The position numbers and the translations under genes are program-made. This document shows positions 11,075-20,064 of a DNA stretch of 64,000 nucleotides, piece by piece. The stretch's first letter is position 1, and the number at the start of each line of letters is the position of its first letter. The stretch comes from Doryteuthis pealeii (lineage: Eukaryota; Mollusca; Cephalopoda; Myopsida; Loliginidae): positions 25,123,091-25,187,090 of the forward strand of contig CM042181.1 of NCBI GenBank assembly GCA_023376005.1. Direction: 5' to 3'. Below the pieces are notes generated by a model that was given only the letters and a program-made list of their open reading frames with translations, was not told the origin of the DNA and ran no database searches.

Positions 11075-11180
11075 GACCACTTTGTTTTGTTTTTTTCGCG
11101 AGATTTTAAAAAAATATATTTATGTTTTTTCTTTCAATATGGCCTAAATTGATCACGTGAAATATTTTGGTGGTACCTAC
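11075..11180 (+). mobile_element. Truncated copy of the GGTACCACCAA-ended element
   Basis: Shares CAATATGGCCTAAA, TGATCACGTGA and the terminal TATTTTGGTGGTACCT with the ends at 42300-42342 and (inverted) 43183-43222. Only this one end is present. Confidence 0.7.
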
Positions 11181-12260
11181 CGACCAGTAAACATAACACC
11201 AACACATAAAGTGAAACATACGACAAAAAACCCTTGGTTAATTTCAAAATGACAAAATTTAAATAATTGATGACATAGCATTATCTATTAATTAATTTTT
11301 TACCTTCCATATTTTTACTTAAAAAAAAATTTACCCGGCTTCATCATTTTTAAAACTTAACTTTTTAATTTACAAATGGGAATGTTGTTTAAACAATTTT
11401 CTGCAAACTTTCACTTTAAAACTTAACTTCTTTTTTGTTTTAAACACGCCTTAACTAATCATATATTCTTAAAACTTAACTTTTATTTATCTATTTAAAA
11501 TACTGTTCCAACTTCCCTTTTCTTAATAACAAGAAAAAATTAAATTATTATTTTAAAATAGGAGAGAATCAATATACCATACGTACCTAGTTTGGTTTGG
11601 TTGCCTTTGGTTGGTTTTTGAAAGCAATGGGTCAAGTTCTGAAGAGAGTGATACAAAAAACCCTACGTAAGAGAAAGATGTGTATGAAGCAAGTAGCAAA
11701 TAAAACCATGTGAAAGTATGCAGAAGAAAAAAGAAATCGATCAATAATGAATAAAAATGGGCATGTAGCGAAAATGCATCTTCGTTAGCGTTTGTTTTGC
11801 TGCGCATGCGTGGTAGAGACGCGACTTATTGACTTCGGATCCTAGAGTCAGTTTTAGAATGGTAATAAAATACTTATTAACGTTGGAGGTTCGAAGAGGA
11901 ATACGAGTAGTGTCACAATTAAATAAATATGTTCTCGTCAGAAAAGCCAACATTTTTCTCGCATTTAAATAGCCAGTTATCTTTTTTTATGAACTATCCC
12001 AATGGACAAAGCCTCCTCCTTCACCTACTAATTCGATTCCATCTCCGCACTATCTCCGACGTTTCCACGCAAAAATTGGCCTTGTTATCCATCTGAAAAC
12101 ACATTCATGTCCGCCTTGGGATCTTCTCAATATTTGTCAGAGATTGAAAGTCGATGATGGCGATTATTATAATGAACAAATTTTTTTTAAAAATTGTTAA
12201 ATTGTTACTTTGGTTAAATCGAACTTAACGGAGCTAAATTAATAAAAATAATAAAATTAA
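11181..12260. other. Unclassified DNA
   Basis: A loosely repeated TTAAAACTTAACTT phrase occurs near 11349, 11417 and 11469. No supported gene or element. Confidence 0.45.
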
Positions 12261-12264
12261 TAAC

Positions 12265-12437
12265 AGATATAATGCACCAGTTATTTTCTTTTTAAACTTT
12301 TACATTTTTTCAGGTCAGTTAATTTGAACCACGTATCTTTGAGGCGTAACACAGATTACCAAAGATACGTGGTTCAAAGTTAACTGACCTGCAAAAATGT
12401 AAAAGTTTTTAAATAAAATAACTGGTGCATTATATCT
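12265..12437. mobile_element. Foldback (MITE-like) element, 173 bp
   Basis: Arms of about 75 bp: left AGATATAATGCACCAGTTAT..GAACCACGTATCTTTG, right CAAAGATACGTGGTTC..ATAACTGGTGCATTATATCT, with a loop of about 20 bp near 12341-12359. Few mismatches, so it is fairly recent. No clean target duplication was found. Confidence 0.8.
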
Positions 12438-12539
12438 TTTATTTATTAATATATCAACACTGAAAATTTCATTAAATTCGGTTAATTCCCTGATTTTGGG
12501 TTTTTTTTTTCTTTCGGCGGGGTGGCATACGAAGGTGGA

Positions 12540-13000
12540 ATTTAGGGAAGTCCAATGTTCTAAAAACATTCTCGACCACACATGTCGCGTCTGAAGGCTG
12601 TCCTTGAAGATATTGATGTGCCAGTGCTTTGTTGCCGTCACTTTCTTCTGGAACTCTTGACTTCAGACATGAGCAGTCCGCTACGGTGAGCCTACCGCCA
12701 CCGAGGGCGGTCCTGAGACAAATTTTGCCAGCTGGAAGAGGTAATGCCAAAGCACTTGAGATCATTCTTGCAGATATCCTTGAAACGCAACTGGGGACGA
12801 CCAATCTGTCTCTTACCAGATGAAAGCTCTGCATAGAGGATGTTCTTCGGGGTTTGTCCATCATCCATCCGGTGGACATGGCCCAGCCATCGGAGACGAC
12901 GCTTGTCTCTGTAGAGAACACAAGCTGAGAAGTTGAGTTCTCTCTATAGAACTTCTGTGTTAGTGATCCTGTCCCTCCAGGTGATGCCCAGTATAGGTTT
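12540..13000 (-). mobile_element. LINE C-terminal relic, related to 1640-2330
   Basis: Minus-strand frames read ILGITWRDRITNTEVL, RRLRWLGHVHRMDDGQTPKN, ILYAELSSGKRQIGRPQLRF and KDICKNDLKCFGI. This is the same region as the LINE at 1640-2330 but with other residues, so it is another copy of a related family. It abuts the (AAT)n tract at 13004-13045. Confidence 0.75.
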
Positions 13001-13003
13001 AAC

Positions 13004-13045
<42 letters not shown>
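13004..13045. repeat. (AAT)n microsatellite
   Basis: About 13 AAT units; it creates spurious poly-Leu and poly-Ile frames. Confidence 0.95.
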
Positions 13046-13094
13046 CGTGGCAATTGTTATCACCGGGCTCTTGGGGAAAAAAACACAACTCACC

Positions 13095-13272
13095 AAAAGA
13101 TTTTTTACTATAAAAATTCATTGCAAAAGATTTTTACAATAACAATTCATTACAAACGATTTTTACTATAAAAATTCATTGCAAAAGATTTTTACTATAA
13201 AAATTCATTGCAAAATATTTTTACTATAAAAATTCATTGCAAAAGATTTTTACTATAAAAATTAATTGCAAA
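13095..13272. repeat. 29-bp tandem repeat, about 6 copies
   Basis: Unit GATTTTTACTATAAAAAT + TCATTGCAAAA, with small variants. It contains an internal TTTTTA-TAAAAA palindrome. Confidence 0.85.
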
Positions 13273-13359
13273 TTTGGTAGCTCTACACCAAACCGTTTAA
13301 CCATCTCTAGAGGATAAATTAAAGCTTTCCAATTATTAATATACTATTATTAATCTATA

Positions 13360-13830
13360 TATTAATACCCGTGTTTCTTAATTGTAGTACCTTTATCATT
13401 TTGCAACACCATCTGGTTAAAAATGCGACCGTCTAAATCGTCCCAGCTGAAATATAAAAATGTAAATCCTGATTATCTGGTGTTGCTTTTCCGCCGTATT
13501 CTTATTCCTTATGAGTGTCATCACCTCAGCTGAAATAATAAACAATTCAGTCTTTATTATAATTTTTTTTTCAAAATGTTGGCGGAGTAACCTATTTCGG
13601 TATCAGCTGAACAGGGAGTCTATTTCCTTTTTGCTAGCCCTTTATCAGGGAGATATTTTTTGCTGAAGTGGAGCGCTACACCTACTGTCAGCTCTCAACT
13701 TTACCACACTGATTAGATTACTCGCTGGGTGCTCTACCGACCGGTCAGGTATGAATATATATAAAGAAATTAAAGGACGAAAATGGACATGCTACACAGA
13801 AAAAATACATTATCTATTATTATACTAAAG
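13360..13830. repeat. Dispersed repeat interrupted by a SINE
   Basis: TATATATTAATAC, TTGCAACACC, GGTTAAAAATG, ATCACCTCAGC and GCTACACAGAAAAAAT recur in the same order at 63360-63525. The copy here contains a SINE (13590-13751), absent at 63 kb. Confidence 0.65.
13590..13751 (-). repeat. tRNA-derived SINE, second member
   Basis: Minus strand: CCGGTCGGTAGAGCACCCAG resembles a tRNA D-arm region, followed by the body GAGAGCTGACAGTAGGTG, similar to the SINE at 9850-10062. The head has diverged. Confidence 0.6.
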
Positions 13831-14409
13831 CCGAGTGAATCAATGATTGTTTTCTAAAGGATTTTTTCCTACTTAGTTCAATGACACAAAATACATTCCA
13901 AAATATTCCTTAATTTTGGGATTACGTTCTGTTTGAAAAAAAAATCTTTTTTTTGTTGTTCTAATTAGTCGTAATTTGAAATTAAGCCAAAAACTCACCC
14001 GTCTTTACTTCACATTCTTCCTGTCACTTCCACCTCTCTATATGTATCTTGATTAACTACCCCTTATATATGTTAGTTTTTTCTGTGAGGTTAAAGAGAG
14101 AGATTGGAGAGTGTGAGAGAGAGATTGAATTTCCCATTTTATTCATATGTTAAATTTCAGCAGATAACGGCTGGCTTATATATAAGACGGGTTAGTTTTT
14201 TTACTGGCAAATTTTAGCAAAATGATTTTGTTTGTTTTCATTCTTAGGAGTATTTATTTATTCAGTTTAATTCGTTTCGCAAACTAAATTTCTTCCTGAT
14301 CACAATTGTCTACCCAGAGCTCACGTTTTTTCCTCCCATAATATTTTTCCCGAAAAAGAAAAACTTTTGAGTTTGATTTCGAACCTCAGTCTTATTTTGG
14401 ATTAATTAT
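13831..14409. other. Unclassified DNA upstream of the U1-like locus
   Basis: Contains a short GAGAGA tract (14094-14126). No gene is supported. Confidence 0.45.
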
Positions 14410-14572
14410 AGGGGTGAGCGCGTACGCTGACCCCGCACTTAGAAATAGCTTGTCCGAGTCGTCCAGATTTGGGACGATCGCAGAGATCAGCCGATCCGTA
14501 GTGCAATGGAAGGGCCTCGCTCCGGGAGAACAGCCTAGCTGATCACTGTGATCTCCTAAAAAAGGTAGGTAT
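14410..14572 (-). ncRNA. U1 snRNA-like gene or variant, about 163 nt
   Basis: U1 RNA base-pairs with 5' splice sites in the spliceosome. Read on the minus strand, this has U1 length and order: 5' end ATACCTACCT (canonical ATACTTACCT), stem-loop 1, GGAGCGAGGC, stem-loop 2 with loop ATTGCACTAC (U1A core ATTGCAC kept), stem-loop 3, an Sm-like TATTTCTAAG, and a terminal GGGGT-CAGCG hairpin. Many stem bases differ from human U1 yet still pair: TCGTCC with GGACGA in loop 3, and ACAG with CTGT in loop 1. The 5' arm has one change, which would favour GTAGGT splice sites. The 70K loop reads GATCAGCTAG instead of GATCANGAAG, and the Sm site is atypical. It is either a divergent variant or a decaying copy. 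I cannot identify a promoter element. Confidence 0.75.
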
Positions 14573-15360
14573 TTACCTATGAGGTAAATACCCCACTTGT
14601 ATGGGTTGGACACAAGGTCTCGTTTTTAGATGGGCGCACAAAAACTGCGTCGATCCCGTCGGCATTCCCCTTCAAGGGGGCGCCTCAGGCGCTGGGCAAT
14701 AAACCCAGTCCTGCCCCTTTAAATCAAGGGGGCAGGTATTGCCTGGGGGGATAGCCCCCTGGGATCGACGCTATTAATTAACTTTACCAGCTGGGCCGAG
14801 TACAAAAGGTTAGGGTATTTGCCTCTCATCCCACTTATGAGCGCTGGACACAGGTCTCGTTACGTGGGCGCACAAAATTGCGTCGATCTTGTCGGCATTC
14901 CTCTCAAGTGGGCGCCTCAGGCGCTGGGCAATAAACCCAGTCCTGCCCCTTTAAATCAAGGGGGCAGGTATTGCCTGGGGATAGCCCCCTGGGATCGACA
15001 CTATTAATTTACTTAACGGTCTGGTGGCTGAAGCTCATTGGACCCCCGACGAGATCAGGAAAAGGTAGGTATATTAGCCTCTCATCCCACTTATGAGGGT
15101 GTGACACAAGGACATTTTTATGTGGGCCCACCCACAAGCCAAAGCTCATGGGTGGTAGGCACAAAAATGCGTCGATCACGTCGGCATTCCCCTTCGAGGG
15201 GGCGCCTCAGGCGCTGGGCAATAAACCCAGTCCTGCCCCTTTAAATCAAGGGGGCAGGTGTTGCCTGGTGGGATAGCCCCCTGGGATCGACGCTATTAAT
15301 TTACTTAACGATCTAGTGGCTGAAGCTCACTGAACCCCGACAAGATCAGGAAAATGTAGG
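14573..15360. repeat. Three tandem GC-rich hairpin units (about 243, 257 and 292 bp)
   Basis: Units begin near 14564, 14807 and 15064. Each carries AGGTAGGTAT or a close relative, then CCCACTTATGAG or similar, GCGTCGAT, and a run of nested inverted repeats: CGCCTCAGGCG, CTGGG-loop-CCCAG, CCTGCCCC-loop-GGGGCAGG, and CTGGGGGG-ATAG-CCCCCTGGG. An outer pair GCGTCGATC / GATCGACGC encloses the block. They abut the 5' end of the U1-like RNA and are far richer in G+C than the surroundings. A related copy sits at 40800-41085. No protein frame is supported. Confidence 0.85.
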
Positions 15361-15773
15361 AATAAATTTTAGACCATGTACTGGATATATATAGACAAAT
15401 TAGTATCTACTTTTTCATGTGATTTACCACCGGTCTAATGTGAGCCGAAGAATTTTATCTGAATATACAAACGACATGTTAACGAGTTATTCTGAAAGAA
15501 ATACCAATTCAAAAATCTTTCATTTTTGTCTCGTTTGGGAAACATGTAAATTAATTCGTGAAATTATTGTATTTTAAACAGCTGAAATTAACAATGTCAC
15601 GGTCATTAGCAGGAAGTGATACGCGTTGTTGTTTTCAAGGGAAAGCTGCTGGAATTGAAAACGACATCTATCTATCTATCTATCTATCAAGGGCAGTTTG
15701 TGTGTATGTATGTCTGGATGAAACTACGAACATAAAACAACTAACAACAAAAATTAAGGAACAGGAGTATTAA
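15361..15773. other. Unclassified DNA with (CTAT)n
   Basis: A CTAT tetranucleotide run lies at 15667-15688. No gene is seen. Confidence 0.5.
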
Positions 15774-16236
15774 TATAATAATAATAATAATAATAATAAT
15801 ATTTGAAATAAAAACGGATCACCTTATCCCAGCAAGAAGACCAGACCTAGTGTTGATAAACAAAAAACAAAGTACTTGTCAACTGGTGGATTTTGCAGTG
15901 CCAGCAGATCACAGGGTGAAGCTAAAGGAAAATGAAAAAATGGACAAATATCTGGACCTTACCAGAGAACTGAAAAAGTTATGGAATATGAAAGTCAAAG
16001 TGATACCAATTGTAGTTGGTGCACTTGGAACGGCCCCAAAAGGATTGGAAAAGGGTTTGGAAAGTTTGGAAATCAGAGGAAGAATTGAAACCATTCAGAA
16101 CACTGCGCTGCTGCAATCTGCCAGAATACTCAGAAGAGTCCTGGAGACCTGAGGAGACTTGCTGTCACTCAGACTCCAGTGAAAGACCATAAGCTAACAC
16201 TGATGTGAAAACTCAAAAGGAATAATAATAATAAAA
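15774..16236 (+). mobile_element. Dong/R4-like LINE, 3' fragment with endonuclease domain
   Basis: Starts directly after an (AAT)n tract (15774-15800) and ends in (AAT)n at 16223-16235. The frame reads ARRPDLVLINKKQ, CQLVDFAVPADHRVKLKE, KYLDLTRELKKLWNMKV, PIVVGALGTAPKGLE and QSARILRRVLET. This PD..DF pattern is the C-terminal restriction-like endonuclease of Dong/R4-type LINEs. The frame is open over 100 codons. The 5' part is missing. Confidence 0.8.
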
Positions 16237-16317
16237 CCAAGAGGAATATGCCCAAGATATACCCCTATAATTGATGAAATTCTGCAGTTGTGATGTCTTG
16301 TTATGTGGTGTTTTGAT

Positions 16318-16760
16318 TGTCACCGGGTTGAATTTCATCTATTATAGGGGGTGTAACGGCAACACCCAGCAAAGAAATGAATAAAGACAGAGTCGACTGC
16401 TGAAGACGCCTTTATTTGGGTAAATACGGGAGTTGTTACTATCCTCCTGTTTCGCAACGGTCTTCAACGAACGTCTTCAACGTGAAACTACAATAGAATA
16501 CAAATAGACTATGTAGTTTCTCTTATACAACTACTAAAATCGAAAAAGAGGAGGAAAAGTTCCAAGCTGTATATTACCTTCTTGTCGTTTTCAAATCCTG
16601 CTGCTAAGTGAATTCGAAAAGCAGCGCCACGCAAAACACGTGACTTTTACCGGTGTCAAACGGTGCCTGTACCCACGCAATAGGATGGCCGAACAAAACA
16701 AGGGAGATAATTATCTTGCATTTACAGGGGGTATAATAGATGAAATTCAACCCGGTGACA
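16318..16760. repeat. Perfect 29-bp palindrome split by an insertion
   Basis: The arm at 16318-16346 (TGTCACC..TATTATA) is the exact reverse complement of 16732-16760. Weaker pairing extends outward (16258-16317 with 16761-16812, including GCAGTTGTGATG / CATCACAACTGC). Between the arms sits GGGGG, the LTR-like element, GGGGG. Confidence 0.8.
16352..16726. mobile_element. Solo LTR-like insertion, 375 bp
   Basis: Begins TGTAACGGCAAC and ends GCATTTACA (TG..CA ends) and is flanked on both sides by GGGGG (16347-16351 and 16727-16731), a 5-bp target duplication. It contains an AATAAA near its left end. No internal retroelement genes are present, so a solo LTR is the simplest reading. The family is unknown. 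Confidence 0.65.
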
Positions 16761-16829
16761 TTGATTGAAATGAACACCACATAACAAAACATCACAACTG
16801 CAAACATAACACAAGATGAAAAATACGAT

Positions 16830-19545
16830 CTAGAAATAATAAAATGACCGGAAAAAAGGATATATTACCATCCTTAAGAAATCAGAACAGGAAAACAAAT
16901 CCAGCTAAAAACCGAAAAGGTAGATAAAATACTAAAAAACATCCCAACAGAAAACATCACCGAATTAAACGATCTAATATATGCAGGGGTAAAACTAGTT
17001 GACGAAAAAAGTGTCATACCACCACCAAAACCTAAAAGAAACACAAAAGCTGGATGGGAAATGAGAATAGAAAGACAAATAAAGAAACTAAGACAACAAA
17101 CGAAAATACTAAGAAAGGGAAACATCATGTAGACACAATGGAATGAAAATCCAACTATAGAGCTGGAGGAAATTAACCAACAATATTGGCGAAAGAAAGT
17201 AGATTGAAAAGATACCGGAACAGAACGAAACAATATAATCAAAACAAGACATTCCAAAATAATGAAAGGAAATTTTACCAACAAGTCGATGGACAAAACA
17301 CTAAGACAAACAAATACCCAAATGCAAAGGAAACAAAAGACTTCTTGAGCAAACTATGGGAAAAGAAAGACCATAATATAAAGGCTGAATGGATACATAA
17401 GATAAAAAAAAGAAACTGGAAAGACTCGAAGAAGGACCGAGGCAAACATACACCTAGACTTACTAAGAGAAAAACTTTAAAAAATGACAAACTGGAAAAC
17501 ACCGGGTCACGATGAAATTCATGGATACTGGTTCAAAAAATTCACATCCATCCAACGAAAGATTAGCCAAACAGATGAATAAATGCATACAAGAAGGAAA
17601 GTTACCCGAATGGATGAAAAAAGGAAAAACTACACTGATCCAGAAAGTCCCCCAAAAAGGAACCGTCTCCAGCAAATATAGGCCAATAACATGTTTACCT
17701 ATGATGTGGACAATACTGACCGCACAAATAAAATAAGAGATCTACTACTCACTTGATTGTCGCGGACTATTTCCAGAAGAATAAAAAGGATGCCGCGAGG
17801 AAACAAGAGGAACATATGACCTCATATACATAGATCAGAGCATTCTTAAAGAAATACAAATAAGGCAAAACATTTAGCCATGGCATTAATTGACTACATA
17901 AAGGCCTACGACATGGTACCACCAACTTGGATAATAGAGTGTTTAAAGTAGAATTGATAGCGTGAGGACAGACCTTAGCAGAGGTGAAAATACAAAGAGG
18001 CATCTTCCAGGGAGACTCCCTATCACCACTGCTATTTGTCATAGCAATGATGCCACTCAATCACATACTTGAGAAATGTACAGCGGGATACAAATTTACT
18101 AAATCACGGGAAAAAATAAATCATCCTATGTACATGGACGATATCAAGATTTTTGCCAAAAATGAACAAGAATTAGAGAGCCTTATACAAACTATAAGAA
18201 TATACAGCCAATATATAGGGATGGGTTCGGCATCGACAAGTGCGCCATATTAGTGATGAAGAGAGGAAAATATGAAACGGCGAAAGAAATAGAACTACCA
18301 AATTAGAGAAAAGGAGAACTGTAAATATCTGGAAATATTCAAAGCAGGCCTCAGGAATACCTCAGAATAACAAGAAAGCTCCTAGAAACCAAGCTATGCA
18401 GTAGAAACCTTGTCAAGGGAATAAACAGATGGTCTGTCCCTCTCTTGAGATACACGGGACTATTCCTAAAATGGAGCCCCGGCAGATGGACCAAAGGACA
18501 AGGAAACTCATGACCATGCACAAAGCATTACACCCAAGAGACGACATAGACAGACTATATTTACCAAGAAAAACAGGGGTAAGGGGTCTCGCCAACATTG
18601 AAGATAGTGTAGCTACAACAATCCGAGCACTTGATGAATACATTAATAAAAGTAAGGAACAATTAATTGCAGCAGCCAAGAAAAGCAATTGCAGCATATT
18701 GACAAGTAGAAATATATCAAAAAACTAAAAATCAGTAATGGGAAGAAAAACAACTACATGTGTACTTCAAACGACAAACTCAAGAGATATCACACCAGAA
18801 GACATGGACATGGCTAAGAAAAGGAAACCTCAAGAGAGAAACCGAATCGCTTATAATTGCAGCACAAGGCAATGCCATAAGAACAAACTATATAAAGCAA
18901 AAAAAAAGTAAGACGCTGCAGGGTAACAAGTGCAGAATGCGTGGAGACAGAAACGAAACGATTATTCACATAATTAGCGAATGCAGCAAACTAGCACAAA
19001 GAGAATACAAGACTAGACACGACTCGGTGGGAAAGGTAATCCACTGGGAATTGTGCAAGAAATTCCATTTTCACCATACATCTAAATGGTATATGCACAA
19101 GCCTGAACCTGCTCTGGACAATGAGATGCATAAAATTCTCTGGGACTTCGAGGTACAGATGGATCACCTAATCCCGGCCAGGAGACCGGACCTAGTATTG
19201 ATCGACAAGAAGAAGACAACCTGTCATCTCGTGGATTTTACCGTCCCGGCCGACTACCGAGTGAAAATGAAAGAAAGCGAAAAGATAAACAAATACTTGG
19301 ACCTTACCAGAGAACTGAGGAAACTGTGGAACATGAAGGTGAAAATCGTACTAATTGTAATTGGTGGCGTTGGAACGGTCCCCAAAGGTCTGGAAAAGAA
19401 TTTGGGTGAATTGGAAATCTGAGGAAGAATCAAGACCATCCAAACTACAGCACTGTTAAGATCGGCTAGAATACTCAGAAGAGTCCTGGAGACCTGAGAA
19501 AACGTGCTGTTAAACCTCCAGTGAACCTAGGCAGGTTTGAAAACC
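16830..19545 (+). mobile_element. Dong/R4-like LINE, longest copy (about 2.7 kb, decayed)
   Basis: Non-LTR retrotransposon whose single ORF carries a reverse transcriptase and a C-terminal restriction-like endonuclease. Broken frames in order: VDEKSVIPPPKPKRNTKAGW and RQIKKLRQQTKILRKGN (N-terminal); RLKRYRNRTKQYNQN, RKFYQQVDG, NKCIQEGKLPEWMKKGKTTL and KYRPITCLPMMW (fingers); IQRGIFQGDSLSPLLF (palm); YMDD at 18131-18142, where many such elements have YADD; MDQRTRKLMTMHKALHPRDD; a zinc-knuckle region from 18931 whose second Cys is Arg; then RRPDLVLIDKKK, VDFTVPADYRV and LWNMKVKIVLIV. At least several frameshifts and stops make it inactive. It ends in (AAT)n at 19546-19574. Confidence 0.85.
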
Positions 19546-19574
19546 TAATAATAATAATAATAATAATAATAATA
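19546..19574. repeat. (AAT)n tract at LINE junction
   Basis: Nine to ten AAT units between the 3' end of one Dong/R4-like copy and a 65-bp scrap of another (19575-19640). Confidence 0.9.
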
Positions 19575-20060
19575 TGCTAGAGAATTGAAAAATTGTGAAA
19601 TATGAGGTTGAAAATGATACCAATTGTAGGTGGTGCACTTGTGTTACATAATTCATAGGTAGCTTATGAATTATGTAAGTGTAGCAAGATTTTGAATCGA
19701 AGTTCGTTGAAGATTCAAATAACGAGGAAATTGAAAATTACCATTGGCTGTTGGCTGGTAAAGTTATTGACATCAGCTCGCACTGACCTATACACCTTCT
19801 GATTTGCTGAAAGAAGGCATGAGCACGGAAATCAGTTTTAGGTAGCAGTTACCGACCAACAGCCAGTAGGAGTAGACATTTAAGGGTCGTTGCTCTCAAG
19901 ATGCCGGCTTCTCATCCACGCGCTTCGACAATACCTTTGGGCTGGTGTTTTGTAACAAAGAATAGGAACAAACCACAAAGTCTTTATTAATTATTAAGCA
20001 AGAAGTGAACAGACAGCCTAGCCCGGAAAATCAGCCCTGGGAAGATGGCCACCGAAGCAG
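19575..20060. mobile_element. LINE scrap followed by an LTR-like insertion
   Basis: 19575-19640 resembles the RELKKLWNMKV..PIVVGAL segment. It breaks at TGTGTTACATAATT. From there to about 20060 is different, moderately GC-rich DNA with a reverse AATAAA (TTTATTAATT near 19984). It is possibly an LTR in reverse orientation; ends and target duplication are not clear. Confidence 0.4.
19643..19677. repeat. Short perfect hairpin
   Basis: TTACATAATTCATA and TATGAATTATGTAA flank a 6-base loop. It marks the left end of the foreign insertion in the LINE scrap. Confidence 0.8.
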
Positions 20061-20064
20061 AAAT

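Noticed and set aside
12472..13053. 193-codon minus-strand frame beginning with poly-Leu
   Set aside because: The poly-Leu is an (AAT)n tract, and the rest is a LINE C-terminus read in the wrong frame; the real LINE residues lie in a neighbouring frame with stops.
16874..17296. 140-codon minus-strand hydrophobic frame (membrane protein)
   Set aside because: It is the antisense of A-rich LINE coding sequence; the plus strand carries the matching retrotransposon residues.
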